A DNA stretch of 64,000 bases from Gremmenia infestans (lineage: Eukaryota > Ascomycota > Leotiomycetes > Helotiales > Hamatocanthoscyphaceae), in the NCBI GenBank assembly GCA_032629725.1, contig JAFEVB010000021.1:434001-498000 (forward strand), read 5' to 3'. A model generated the notes under the pieces. That model worked only from the letters and a program-made list of their open reading frames with translations, had not been told where the DNA came from and ran no database searches. Made by a program: the position numbers and the translations under genes. The stretch's first letter is position 1; each line of letters starts with the position of its first letter. This document shows, one piece after another, positions 34,809 to 45,688 of the stretch.

Positions 34809-35111
34809 ATGAAATACATAGTCGCAAATTCGGACTACTATGAAAACTGCGAATCTAAAGCAAAAATATCCCCCCATGTAGAATTCATGTCTGCGTCATA
34901 TGCCTATAGTGACCCACCATACTATAGGAAAGGAAGCAGCTATGCTCTGGCGTTCAACGTACTTGGCTTTCTTCTCACGTTTGTACAAATTCGGCTTCTA
35001 ATAAGGAGAAATGCCAAAAAGGTAGCAGAAACACCTGAACTTGCAGCTCTACGCCGCTTGGGGGTTGAGGAGATTCAAGATAGGCACCCTGACTCTTTAT
35101 ACTACCTGTAG
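34809..35111 (+). pseudogene. relic C-terminal exon of an MFS transporter (Dal5/anion:cation symporter type)
   Basis: The frame encodes DPPYYRKGSSYALAFNVL, a hydrophobic final transmembrane segment, and then the charged tail IRRNAKKVAETPELAALRRL, which matches the C-terminal end of allantoate-permease-type transporters (D-A/P-P-Y-Y..G, last helix, basic tail). It stops at 35109-35111. The 11 preceding transmembrane segments are absent: upstream DNA is AT-rich with no matching frame. A TATAG at 34907-34911 looks like a surviving splice acceptor. It is therefore best read as a truncated remnant. It could be transcribed but cannot encode a full carrier. Confidence 0.55.
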
Positions 35112-35502
35112 AGAGGAAGGGTTCAACGCGACACCTTCAATCAAGGGCTGCCTCTCTTTCTTCAACTCAAAATGTTGCTTGAAATGGACACAGGGGGAAA
35201 TTCGAAGCGTGCAAAGGACTAGCGATGCAGGCTCAGGGGCTCGCTTAGGGCCCTGCCGTTCAAAACGTGATCCCTTGGCGTCCAGGACATTGGGTAGACT
35301 CTTGTGTAGAGTAATGCCAGGGGAAACCTGAAAATTTGGCATTATCATGGGGGAATAAACACGCAGAGTTACAACAGGCATTAAACCCAAACATGATTTT
35401 AATCGCTATGTCTAGCAAAGGAGGCTTTGAAAAAGACTGCTCCGTACCATCCCGAACGCCTCGCTCTATGCACTGACATTCTTTCTTACACCTGTCTCTT
35501 TA
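35112..35502. other. intergenic region downstream of SRP54
   Basis: About 390 bases between the MFS relic and the stop of the SRP54 gene. It should hold the SRP54 3' UTR. Nothing else is recognised. Confidence 0.35.
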
Positions 35503-37135
35503 CTACCGTCGTCCTCTTCCAGCCCCGGCACCACCCCCGCCCATCATTCCGCCCATCTGCTTCATCATCGCCTGCATATCCATTCCTCCTGGCATCCCGC
35601 CACCACCACCACCTCCCATCATTTTCATCAAAGATGACATATCCGGCATTCCACCACCTCCAGCACCGCCTGCGCCACCCATGCTTGCCAGGCGCTTCTG
35701 CATCGCAGCCATTTGCTGTTGCTTGTTTCCACCGCCCATGGCTGCTTGTGCCTTTTGAATGTTCTTCATGTTACCACCCATCTTCTTTGCCATACCAGCC
35801 ATCATTTTGTGCTGCGTGAGCAGATCCTCAATTTCGCGGACACTGGTCCCACTTCCACATGCTATCCGGGTCATCCGTGTAGGTTGGTCGAGGAACATCT
35901 TGCCGTCGCTATCTAGCTCTTTTGTTGTCATGGAATCACAGATGTAGATCATGCGTTTGAGCTTCATGGAGCCCTCTTCATCATCCATACCTTGCATCAT
36001 GCCTGACATTCCTGGGATCATACCTGCCATCTTTGATAATGGTCCCATCTTCATGATGTTTGATAGCTGGTCCCTGAGATCGCGGACGGTAAAGACTCCT
36101 TCGGCGATATGCTTCATGGTATCTTTTTGATCAAGCTTCAAAGATTGGACGTGCTCCACCAGTCCTTGCATGTCTCCCATTCCCAGTAATTTCGACACGA
36201 ACTGCTGTGGTGCAAACTTTTCCAAGTCCAACATGTGCTCTCCAGTGCCGATGAAAACAATGGGAGTATGTGTTGCAGCAACTGCTGAAATAGCACCACC
36301 TCCACTTGCATGGCCGTCGGTTTTCGTGATTATAATGGCACCAAAATCTGCAGTCTCCTTGAAAGCTTTACTTTGCGCCTCGGCTTGTTGTCCGATGCTT
36401 GCATCCAGAACCATGATAGTTTGGTCAGGCTTAACAGCTGTTTGAATATCCACCATCTCCTGGAACAGGGCATCTTCTTGTCGATGTCGTCCACTGGTAT
36501 CTACGATTATAATCTCAAACTTCTCCTTCTTGAACTTCTCTACTCCCTCCTTTGCTACCACAGCCGGATCAGTCTGTGTAAGGGATCCGTAGTACGGAAT
36601 CTTCGCCTTGGTCGCATTCTGCTTCAACTGGTCAAAAGCACCAGCACGGAACGTATCGGCGCAAACCAGACACGCCTTGAACCCCCTCGATTGATAATGC
36701 CTCGCCAGTTTCGTACATGTCGTTGTCTTTCCGGCACCCTGTAATCCAACAAACATGATGATATTAGGTTTTCCCTTTTTCGGCTTGAATGGTTCGGCGT
36801 GTGGATCAACGAGCTTGACCAGCTCGTCAAAAACGGCTTTCTGGATGAGACGTTTCTTGTTCACGGCCGGAGGCAGCTCTTTGAAGTTTACAGAGGATTT
36901 GATGGATTTTCGTAGATTTCCTACGAGGCGTACATTTACATCGGCTTCGAGGAGGGCCGCGCATATCTCTTTGATCATGCCTTCGAAGGCCTAGGTATGA
37001 TGTGTCAGGACGGGGATGAAGATGAGGATAGGGATGGTGATGGTGTTGGAGACAAACCTTTTCATCCAGATTACTTGACCTGGTGAGGTCGCTGACGGCG
37101 GCATTAATGCGCCGTCCAAGATCTTGAAGAACCAT
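35503..37135 (-). CDS. srp54: signal recognition particle 54 kDa GTPase subunit
   Basis: 521 residues from two exons: 37135-37058 (26 codons, MVLQDLGRRINAAVSDLT) and 36990-35503. The 67-nt intron has a GTTTGT donor and CTAG acceptor. SRP54 binds signal sequences at the ribosome and docks with the SRP receptor through GTP. Visible are the N domain (about 1-90), the P-loop GLQGAGKTT at 108-116, DTSGRHRQ, TKTDGHASGGGA, and a methionine-rich M domain with the MAGMIPGM loop; the C-terminus is Gly/Met-rich and ends GRGRR. Length and motifs are complete. It diverges from the Rrp15 gene with 237 bases between the starts. Confidence 0.96.
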
Positions 37136-37372
37136 GTTGTAGGTAGGTAGGTGGAGTTGTTGCGACTGCGATTGTATTAGACGTTCGGTGCCCTTGGTGG
37201 ATGGCCAAATGTTAAATGTGGTGGGATGAAGACGTGGGGCGGGCGGGGTGGGTTCCCGAAGAGTTGTTCCGCTCCGAAACCATAAATTATTTTTCTATCT
37301 TCAGGTTTCGGACCACCTCCACCCACCACTTGTTTAAAGAAAAGAACACCATAACCAAGTAAACTCAACATA

Positions 37373-38242
37373 ATGGCAGGATCATATTCAAAAAAACGCA
37401 AGATTGAAGAGGGAATGAAAGGGAAAACCTCGAGACCCGTCAAAAAATTCAAGAAACAAACGGACTACAACAGCGATTCCACCGCAGATTCAGAACCGGA
37501 GCCAGAGCCAGAGCAAGATTTCAAGGCTGTCAATCTGCAAGATTCCGACGATGAAGGACTCGATACCGCGGATCTTGTCACAGCAGAGCTATCAGATGCA
37601 GAGGACGAACCTGTAATCGCTGCAGAAATCGAGGAAGAAATCACAGACGGTTCAAATTCCGATTCAGAGGACGATGACGACGAATCAGATACAAATTCCA
37701 ACCCCAACTTAATACGAAAGCGGAAACGAAATGACCCCGAAGCTTTCGCAACGTCCATGTCCAAGATCTTGGGCTCAAAGCTGTCGACGAGCAAACGCGA
37801 TGATCCAGTTCTGTCCCGTAGTGTAGCAGCTATCGAGGCTAGCAAAGAGATGACGGATCAAGCATTGGAGAAGAAGGCTAAGCATAAGATAAAGGAGGAC
37901 AAGAAGGCTGCGTTGGAGAAAGGCAGGGTAAAGGATGTGCTCGGAGCGAGTACGGCGTTTGATGCTGCGCATAGAGTCGGAACGGGCGAGAGTGTGCAGG
38001 AGACTATGGAGTTGGAGAAGAGATTGAGAAAGACGGCGCAAAGGGGTGTGGTTAAGCTATTCAATGCTGTGAGAGCCGCGCAGGTTAAGGGGGAAGAGGC
38101 TGCAAGGGAGGCGAGATTGAAGGGAGTGGTGGGACAGGGGAGACGGGAGGAGAAGGTCAACGAGATGAGTAAGAAAGGCTTTTTGGACTTGATTGCTGGG
38201 GGTGGAGGAGGATTGAAGGCTGGTGGGGTTGAGGAGGCTTAG
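37373..38242 (+). CDS. rrp15: ribosomal RNA-processing protein Rrp15
   Basis: 289 residues in one exon. Rrp15 is a nucleolar pre-60S assembly factor needed for 27S pre-rRNA processing. The N-terminus is basic (nuclear-localisation-like KKRK, RPVKKFKK), followed by a long acidic Asp/Glu/Ser region at about 35-115. The conserved Rrp15 core then shows AFATSMSKILGSKL, DDPVLSR and ELEKRLRKTAQRGVVKLFNA, the family signature, and VNEMSKKGFLDLI near the end. No intron is needed. The start is the first ATG after a short leader (ACATAATGG). Confidence 0.92.
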   Translation: MAGSYSKKRKIEEGMKGKTSRPVKKFKKQTDYNSDSTADSEPEPEPEQDFKAVNLQDSDDEGLDTADLVTAELSDAEDEPVIAAEIEEEITDGSNSDSEDDDDESDTNSNPNLIRKRKRNDPEAFATSMSKILGSKLSTSKRDDPVLSRSVAAIEASKEMTDQALEKKAKHKIKEDKKAALEKGRVKDVLGASTAFDAAHRVGTGESVQETMELEKRLRKTAQRGVVKLFNAVRAAQVKGEEAAREARLKGVVGQGRREEKVNEMSKKGFLDLIAGGGGGLKAGGVEEA

Positions 38243-38521
38243 ACAAAAATGGAAAATCTCCATGTAATGAACGGCGTTGAGCTGGGAGTGGTATTCCATT
38301 ATGAGCATCTCTTTGATGCCGAGAGCCTGGATCCTTGTATACAGGCCAAACGCCTAATGTCTTATGGTACATGGGCAAAAATGATACCCTTAAATGGAAA
38401 TCCGCGCATGTAGTGCACATTCTCAACCACAAGTTGCGTCATGATACAAGATTATGCCCCTGCTTCCTTCCCTCTCCTCCCAATGCATTCTACATATTCA
38501 AACATCATGTATACACGCCTA

Positions 38522-39284
38522 CTATGCGCTAAAATCTTTGGCTTGCAAGTTCCTCGTGTTAGAGGGCAGCCGCACTCGTAACCCATTCAGCTCGGGAGTC
38601 ATGTTGATCTGGCAGCCAAGCCTCGATGTCTCAGTCAAGCCGAATGCTAGATCCAACATGTCGTTCTCGTCGTCCGTCGCCTCGGGCATTTTATCAAAGG
38701 CGTCCTCGCTCTCTACTATTATATGACATGTCGAACAGGCGCAGGATCCTTCGCAGGCGCCTATTTTACCAATTGTCAGTCTGTCTAGGGTGGTGTAGGT
38801 GGGGGTGTAGGAGGAAATTTCGTACCCTCCATCTCAATGTCATGGGCTTGTGCAATAGTCAACAGGTTATCACCCTTGCTGACAGCAATTTTATGCTCGT
38901 CGCCATCCTTATCGATGAATGTCACGTAGAGCCTGGGCCAAGGTCAGTACTAATGTACTCTTGTGGTTGTAGAAGGTGAGAGGCGACAAACTCTTCGCCA
39001 GGCTTGGGAGGGTCAAGGTGACCATGGGAAACAGCTGTGGTGGCAGAAAAGTCCCTACGAGCTATGCGGAAGCTACCATTTAGCCTCGAGCTCAGCATAC
39101 GTTGCGACGAAGAGAAGCCAGCAGATGGGCACAAGGGGGTTGCTGTGTTAGTGTTGGTATAGGCGTCTGAATATAAAGACCTGCTGGTAAAAGTTGCAGG
39201 AGTCGCAGAAAGCTTGGAGGTGCGTTGGATGCAGCTCTTTGGCAGCCTTGCTAGACTTCGGATTGTATTTCTTGTAGCCAACAT
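38522..39284 (-). CDS. yah1: mitochondrial [2Fe-2S] ferredoxin, adrenodoxin type (Yah1)
   Basis: 212 residues from three exons: 39284-38992, 38932-38826 and 38760-38522. Yah1 carries electrons from ferredoxin reductase to the mitochondrial Fe-S cluster assembly machinery and to heme A and coenzyme Q synthesis. The first roughly 90 residues are an Arg/Ser-rich mitochondrial targeting extension. The ferredoxin domain begins LYVTFIDKDGDEHK and binds its cluster with C136, C142 and C145 (CEGSCACSTC) and C183 (RLGCQI). The first intron (59 nt, GTTTGT, ACTGAC branch point) is essential: without it the frame ends just after the targeting region. The second (65 nt) joins MEG/ACEGS. It diverges from the Ugo1 gene. 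Confidence 0.93.
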
Positions 39285-39708
39285 GATGCCGGGTCGTGGG
39301 TGGGGTTGAATGGAGGCTTTGCTGACTGACTGTCGGCAGATATAAAGATTGGTTGGTGATGCGCCGCAGTGAGGGAGTGAGGGATGTTTATAGAATGTAC
39401 AGACAAATTACGAGATTTTACCCATGAAAGAGTGCATTTTCCATGTTGGAGTTGGAGTTGGAGTTGGATATGTTGTGAATGTGGTTGGATATAGCAGTTG
39501 CGAGGTGAGAATGAGAATATGTTGGTTGGTGGCACATGCAGCTATTGCTCCAACCAAAATATATTTTTCTCTGACCTTACATCCGTAGCTTATCCTGATG
39601 CCCACTATCTCCTATCAAATACGCGAAGACATCGGTGATACAAGTATAGTATCAACATCCCTGCACTTACTCTGCATGTGGATTTTGAGATTCTGATGTG
39701 ATGTGGAT
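39285..39708. promoter_or_regulatory. divergent promoter region of the ferredoxin and Ugo1 genes
   Basis: A 424-base spacer between two oppositely transcribed genes for mitochondrial proteins. It has a GGAGTT hexamer repeat at about 39446-39469 (TTGGAG-type tandem) and no coding frame that I can support. Shared control is plausible from the arrangement but not shown. Confidence 0.4.
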
Positions 39709-41435
39709 ATGGACGGTCCATCCATTACAAGCTTCAATAACACAGGCTTCCATGTTCAACAACACAGTACCTCCGCAAACACCACTACCACTACCAACAC
39801 CACACCAGTTCCTTCTCCCCTCTCCATAGTCCACCCCCGATTCAATAATAATACAACCAACATGTCTACCTCCACCTCACGGGATGTCCCAAATCCTCTC
39901 AGGCCGTATTACAGACCTCCATCCATCGGCATTCCACAGGATATTGATGCTCCTGGGACGACGGCGGCGACGATGAGCAGCTCGGGCTTGCACGGATCAT
40001 CTTCAAAGAATGGCAGCGCGGCGTCATACGCGTCGTCTGCGCGTGACATGTTCGATTACAGCGATTACCTCTCCGACTCTTCGCCGTCATCGGTAGAGGC
40101 AATGAAAAAGACGTTGGACGACTGGGTCTACAAGTATTTCAGCATCTTGTTGGCACAGCCATTCGATGTTGCAAAGACCGTCTTGCAAGTCCGGAGTCAA
40201 GATGCCCCCGAGGGGGCAACCCTAGCAGCAACGGAGGTGCGGCCTTCGGGGTATAGGGATTCGATGTACAACGAGGCAAGCTCCCTTCTCTGCACTTAAT
40301 TTGAGGAAGAATGGGATAGCTTCTAATAGCTATGCAGTACCCTTCGGACGAATCCGATCCAGACGAGCCTGCATACTTTACCTCTTCCGCCCCATCCTCC
40401 CAATGGCACCCCCCCTCAAGATCACAAAGACGGCATGCGGGTGAAAGGGACTACGAAAAAGACTATTCTCCTCCAGTTTCACCAAAAGGAATATCCATAC
40501 CTCCGCACCAGCTCTCGCTAAAGAGAGTAGACTCGATCATGGAAGTGATTTCTCAACTATGGAATAAGGAGGGGGCCTGGGGCGTGTGGAAGGCGACGAA
40601 TGCGACCTTTGTGTATAGTTTTTTACTACAAACTATAGAACAGTGGTCCCGAGGCTTATACTCAGCAGCATTCAACGTACCAGAGGCTGCAGTAACAACG
40701 GGAATAAATCTCTCGACGGAGCTGCTTGATACTCCATACCCCTGGGCATCACTCGCTGTAGCAGTAGCTGCAGCAGTCAGCGCTGGGCTAATTCTAGCCC
40801 CTCTAGATCTCATCCGAACCAAGTGAGTTTCGCCCTTTGCCAGCCACTGGTATTATATTGACATTCGCAGACTCATCCTTACACCCCTCTCCTCCACAAA
40901 GCGCTCGCTCACACATAATCTCCGAAATCTACCATCATATCTCTGTCCTGCCCCCTTAATGGCCCCTACGATTCTCCACAGCCTCATCACACCAACCATC
41001 AACCATTCCACACCTCTTTTACTCCGCTCTTACCTGGGTATTGACCCTGTCCTGACGCCCACCACTTATGGCATTTCCAAATGTCTCTCCCAAACCACCG
41101 AGCTATTCCTCAAACTCCCCCTCGAAACTGTTCTACGCCGAAGCCAAATGGCCGTCTTGTCTACGCCGCTTTATCAATCGGAAGATGGCAAGAGATTAGA
41201 AACCATTGTAGATATAGGACCATACCATGGTGTTTTGGGAACAATGTGGTCAATCGTTCGAGAAGAAGGCAGATCTTCTAGTGTAGCAAGTGTGAAGAAG
41301 GGGAAGAAGGCTGAAACCAAGGGCCAAGGGGTTGAGGGCTTGTGGAGAGGCTGGAGAGTAGGCATGTGGGGATTAGCTGGGATGTGGGGCGCGAGGGCTT
41401 TAGGAGGGTCGGGTGCGAATGGTGGAGAGTTCTGA
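39709..41435 (+). CDS. ugo1: mitochondrial outer-membrane fusion protein Ugo1 (carrier fold)
   Basis: 538 residues from 39709, or 487 if translation starts at the ATG at 39862 (MSTSTSRDVPNPLRPYYRPP), which fits how I expect this family to begin. Exons: to 40275, 40338-40822 and 40871-41435. Ugo1 is a degenerate mitochondrial carrier-fold protein that links Fzo1 and Mgm1 in mitochondrial fusion. Carrier-like signatures include LLAQPFDVAKTVLQVR, LILAPLDLIRTKLI and FLKLPLETVLRRSQMA. The first intron (40276-40337, 62 nt) begins GCAAGC, a GC-AG donor; the second (48 nt, GTGAGT, TTGAC branch point) is standard. Both keep frame. It diverges from the ferredoxin gene. Confidence 0.88.
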
Positions 41436-42585
41436 ATCGGGATACCTTTAGCGTGGGGCGTTTGGAGTTGGGTAGGGTGCATATACTCTGCTCTTATCAT
41501 ATTATGTGTATACGAACACTCTGCTTTAGTAATGTATGGATGGCTATGTAAGATTGCTATCTTCTGTATTCTGTAGTGGTATTTTTCGCGGCTGGCTGAG
41601 TGGCAGCAGATATTAACAAATGGCAAATTTGAATAGGATAATTTCACTTAATATTCCTCCACCTTAGCCTTATTCGGCCTACGCAAGGTGCATAGAAGAG
41701 ACAGGCTTCATTATTTTTTTGCCACATTTTTATCATCTATCGAACGTTATCATGTCGCCTCCAGCTACTCAAAATACCCTCTTACCCTCAACGCAAACAA
41801 ATATTTCAGACCCCCTGCCCCAATTCAACAGCAACCATTGCTTAACAATAGGTCATCACAAGAACACGAGGTACTTTTTGTCTCCGCACTGGTCACGACT
41901 ATTGTTTCTTTTCCTTTTCCTTTTCCTTTGCAGCCTATTTATCATACAATTTCTATCCTGCTTGTTTAGATTTATTGCTCTATAAGCGAGGGGAAATGGG
42001 GGTGGTTATTTCACGTGACAGACTGACTTTCAATATATGGAAAATGCGATGGTAATCGTCAAAACTTCTTCCTGATTGGGGGATTTGGAGACACGGGTGG
42101 GCGACTGCAGATGTGGCCGGGGCTGGGGCTGGGTGGTTCTCAAGGACTGCCCGGTTGGCCTCATGTCGAGATGCTGAGGGCCAAGAATGATCAAACTCCT
42201 CGGCGACATAAGAGAAGGGTCGGCACTGGGCAATTGCCGGCCCGGATAGTATCCTTTCTTCGATTGATTACCCAGGGTGTGGGTTTCCATCTCGGGTAGT
42301 AAGGCTAAAGTGCGAATACTTGAAAGTTGCGCCTGAGACAGCGAAGCAAGTCTTGAGAAACCTGCGGTCACCTTCCACTCGAAGGATAGCAGCACGCCCC
42401 GACAATATAAGCAGAATCTGTTTTATAATAGTATAAGCTTCACTATACTGATAATTCCTATCATATGCTTGACTATCCTGTTGGGTATTCTAAAAAATCA
42501 TGATAAACGCCAAACTCACCCCATACCCAATACCTTCCCTTCCCATACCACCAGGCCTTCCATAATCCAACGCCAGTAAAACGAC
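41436..42585. other. intergenic region between convergent Ugo1 and Rtt109 genes
   Basis: About 1.15 kb. Frames at 41719-41985 (plus, ending in a run of Phe/Leu from TTTTCC repeats) and 42030-42395 (minus, Pro/Ser/Gln-rich) have no family resemblance, so I do not call them. A TTCCTT/TTTTCC pyrimidine tract lies at 41905-41930. Nothing else was recognised. Confidence 0.4.
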
Positions 42586-44310
42586 TCAACTTTTCGCCTT
42601 TTTGCGAATCATGCTAGCCCCAAGAATGTTGACTGCGGGAGTCGTATCGTGTTGCGCAGGGGATGAATTTCTCAACTCATCAGGAGCAGCTTTTCTTTTC
42701 TTTCTAACAAGTCCCATGTTGAGCGAATTAACACCCGCAGCTCCAGCAACGTGAACTCGCTCCACGGCTTTCGTCCCAATGACATTTTGACCCCAAGCCT
42801 CGGCCATACTTCCAAACGCATTAGACCGCACTTCGTTGATCCAGCGCCCTGAACTCGAGGTTGCAAGTTCTAGGTTGGCGAAGTCGAGACGAAGTAGTAA
42901 TTCGGTGACGCGCTTATAGCCTGACTCGTCTACTATGACTTGGCCTCTGCCTTCGGGTTTCCAGAGGTAATATGGTGTGCTTTCAGGTCGCAATAGTATC
43001 TCGCCTTTGATGCTAGTGTTCTCGGTTTTAATCCTTGGCTGTCTTGAATTGATAGGTCCAGTGAGCTTCTTTCTCTTCGAGGGACGAGGGTTGGGTGACT
43101 GGACTGATTGTTGCGAAGCAGGAGGCTCGTTATCATCATCGTTAGCTTTGAGGGGCGAGCTCAAAGGTTGAACTTGACTGGAAGCGTTGAATGATGTTGC
43201 GGGGGTCATTGGCAGTGATGATGATCCGTTGGGTAATCCAAGCAAAACAGATTCATCCCAAGGCTGACTATCATTACTCATGAATGTACTCTGGGTATCG
43301 GGGATGACTGCACGGGCAGGCGCGGGTTGGATTTCAGGAGTGAAAACAATCCAGATGAAACCAACCATCCTGCCAGCCGAACACTCCTGGCGAAAAGCCA
43401 TCATATCCCAAAACTGGTCAATAGTTCGGACGCTCTTCCACTGGCCACTATTAGCGTCATTACCTTTGGTAATCTCATCATCAAGTTCGTCTAAATAGCG
43501 GGCCTTTGGATCATCGGGATAGTGGGGAATCAGACATCGCGGAGACACATCCTCTGGATGCCTTGAAATTTCCTTAAGTGGGTGTCCAATGGTCCAGGAG
43601 TACTTTGGAGGATTCGTTTTCGGGATGTAGGAAAGTGTCTCGTGGGAATCTAGGCCAGGGATGATCAAATATCCCTTCACCTTATCCCATTTCGAGGATA
43701 CGGAGGCTTTTGACTGGTCGATCAGAGGGTCAAGAACACGGCACCACCAACGTACCAACCCACGGTCGTCCAAAACATGTTTGCCACTATATTCTACGCT
43801 GCCAGGGAACAAATATTGATCTTGTGCTCGTGCAAAGAGTGATATAACGTTGCGGATATTGGGTCTTTGGTGCTGCTCGATGAGATGTTCCAGAAAAGTA
43901 GCACTGATATCTCGTAAAGGCGAAGGTGTCCCCTTTTGCAATGCTAGATGGTGCATATATCCCGTCGAGTCTGCTTTAGAGACGAAGAAAGTCGAGTCGT
44001 GCGCGGTGGAGTAGATCAAAACCTCAATGGCATAAACCAACACTTCCTTAGATTCTGCCCCATGAGCTTTGGCAGGTGTATTTATAGAGGCAGCGAGAAA
44101 GTGGTTCTCGCAGTATGTTCGATCGGGACGAGTATTTGGAGGTGCGGAGTAGATTGCGGATGTTCGAGTTGGGGGAGTTGAGACATGGTAGATATTGAAG
44201 TTGGTGTCTTTAGGGAGCACAGTAGCCAGTCGTTGAAGCAATGTAGGGGTGGGTGTAGGGGTATGAGAGGCAATTGATATTTTGGCAATAGGCCTCTCAG
44301 GAACAGCCAT
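42586..44310 (-). CDS. rtt109: histone H3-K56 acetyltransferase Rtt109
   Basis: 574 residues in one exon. Rtt109 with Asf1/Vps75 acetylates lysine 56 of new histone H3 during replication and repair. The fungal Rtt109 signature is clear: LVYAIEVLIYST at 91-102 and FFVSKADSTG at 108-117. DDRGLVRWWCRVLDPL at 181-196, HPLKEISRHPEDVSPRCLIP around 243-262 and FWDMMAFRQECSAGRMVGFIW at 300-320 follow. The C-terminal third is disordered and basic, containing KRKK and RKKRK nuclear-localisation-like patches. Length is within the range expected for filamentous fungi, and no intron is needed. It diverges from the mitochondrial ribosomal protein gene with 221 bases between start codons. Confidence 0.92.
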   Translation of the reverse strand: MAVPERPIAKISIASHTPTPTPTLLQRLATVLPKDTNFNIYHVSTPPTRTSAIYSAPPNTRPDRTYCENHFLAASINTPAKAHGAESKEVLVYAIEVLIYSTAHDSTFFVSKADSTGYMHHLALQKGTPSPLRDISATFLEHLIEQHQRPNIRNVISLFARAQDQYLFPGSVEYSGKHVLDDRGLVRWWCRVLDPLIDQSKASVSSKWDKVKGYLIIPGLDSHETLSYIPKTNPPKYSWTIGHPLKEISRHPEDVSPRCLIPHYPDDPKARYLDELDDEITKGNDANSGQWKSVRTIDQFWDMMAFRQECSAGRMVGFIWIVFTPEIQPAPARAVIPDTQSTFMSNDSQPWDESVLLGLPNGSSSLPMTPATSFNASSQVQPLSSPLKANDDDNEPPASQQSVQSPNPRPSKRKKLTGPINSRQPRIKTENTSIKGEILLRPESTPYYLWKPEGRGQVIVDESGYKRVTELLLRLDFANLELATSSSGRWINEVRSNAFGSMAEAWGQNVIGTKAVERVHVAGAAGVNSLNMGLVRKKRKAAPDELRNSSPAQHDTTPAVNILGASMIRKKAKS

Positions 44311-44531
44311 GTTGAATTAACATACCAAAAGATGGAAGCTCATGAAGTATACATGAGAGAAGTTGGAGGGTAGTGAGGGAGAGTAACTGAGCCATGAAGT
44401 TGAAGCGCGACAAGGAAGACGCGCTTGGGATTGCTTTAAATGGACTAGCACCAAAATTAAATTCTGGAGCTTTACTTCAGTTCAGGAAGCAACAAGCAAA
44501 TGAGCATTATATTCTACAAATACAATTTATA

Positions 44532-45400
44532 ATGGCTTCAAGAACGGCTACCCGACCACTGCAATGTGTTATAAAACGAGTACGACCTTCCTGCGAATGT
44601 GCTAGCGTGCAAACCTCCTCCATAAGACAATTCTCAGCGTCCCGTTCCAGAACAGAACAATCAGAAGTCCAGCGCCCACGATGGTCCTACACCCCGGAAG
44701 AGATGAAGGCGCCCTATCCATGGAAGTCGCCGGATCCAAGCAAGGCGTTTCACTGCAACGAGGATCCCGACAAGTTGGACAGATTCTACACCAACTTCCT
44801 GGGAAGAGGAGGAGACACGATGCTGTCAGACGAGGTCAAATGGCTGGCAATCACACACAAGAGCTTCGATCAAGGGCGGAGAGGCTTCAATGACCGGTTG
44901 GCATTCTTTGGTATGGGTTCTGCTTGCGTGTTGAGGATTTTATGGCACTAATTCTGATTCATTGCAGGACGACGGATCCTCACACTGCAGACCAATTTGG
45001 CGCTTCTCAATTCGCCCACCATAGCTACGAGGACGCACGCAGGCGAAAGCACCTCGGATGATCGCACCCCATTTTCTCATCCTGCCTTAGAAGGACTTGA
45101 AAACCTATCGAGTGCGCCGGTAGGGGAGATATTGACCAAGGAGAAACTGTCCGCTTTGGCAACGCAAGTGGGGATGCGGGAGGTCATGAGATGGCAACCA
45201 AGACTGGTATGATAACCGATGCAAATCCGAAGGACATGGTTGACATTCAACAGGTACACAAACTCGATCATTCGGGCATTGACGTGATTCTTACTACCTG
45301 TTTGTACGCGATAATTGGCGCCATATCATTGCACAGGGGCGGAGCAGTTGCAAATGAAGTTGCAAGGGAGAAGATTTTGAAGCCTTTGGGGGTTTCATAG
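44532..45400 (+). CDS. mrpl15: mitochondrial large-subunit ribosomal protein with RNase III fold (MrpL15/mL57 type)
   Basis: 254 residues from three exons: 44532-44910, 44968-45206 and 45254-45400. This protein is a structural component of the fungal mitochondrial large ribosomal subunit, derived from an inactive RNase III domain. It starts with a Ser/Arg-rich mitochondrial presequence of about 45 residues. Family motifs are YTPEEMKAPYPWKSP, LSDEVKWLAITHKSFDQG, RLAFFG/RRIL across the first junction, and TCLYAIIGAISLHRGGAVAN near the end. The catalytic Glu/Asp set of active RNase III is not evident. The introns are 57 and 47 nt with standard signals. The frame is open upstream to 44394, but the ATG at 44532 matches the presequence best. 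Confidence 0.88.
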
Positions 45401-45688
45401 CGCGCATATAATATGGGTAACAATGTGTAGAATATTGTACAATACAGGAGAAGGCCTACAAATCTGGATCTGCATTCAGATCCACTCTCCGAATTCTTTC
45501 TGGTCGTGTTTCGCAAATTGTTGTGTAAAGAATCGCTTGGCTGCACAGTTCCAGTCATTTATTTATCTTTTGATTCTTAAGCGTCTTGCTCTTCTTCGTT
45601 CTCTATCACTGGGCTAAAAAGCAGTCATCTGATTTCCGTGCAAGTGTTACTCTGAATCTTTCACGCAGCGGACATAAATGATCCCCCT

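Noticed and set aside
41719..41985. 88-codon plus-strand frame between Ugo1 and Rtt109
   Set aside because: Its hydrophobic end comes from a TTTTCC tract, and a plausible GT..CAG intron would remove it. No family recognised.
42030..42395. 121-codon minus-strand frame downstream of Rtt109
   Set aside because: Pro/Ser/Gln-rich with no motif. It may be 3' UTR sequence of a neighbour.
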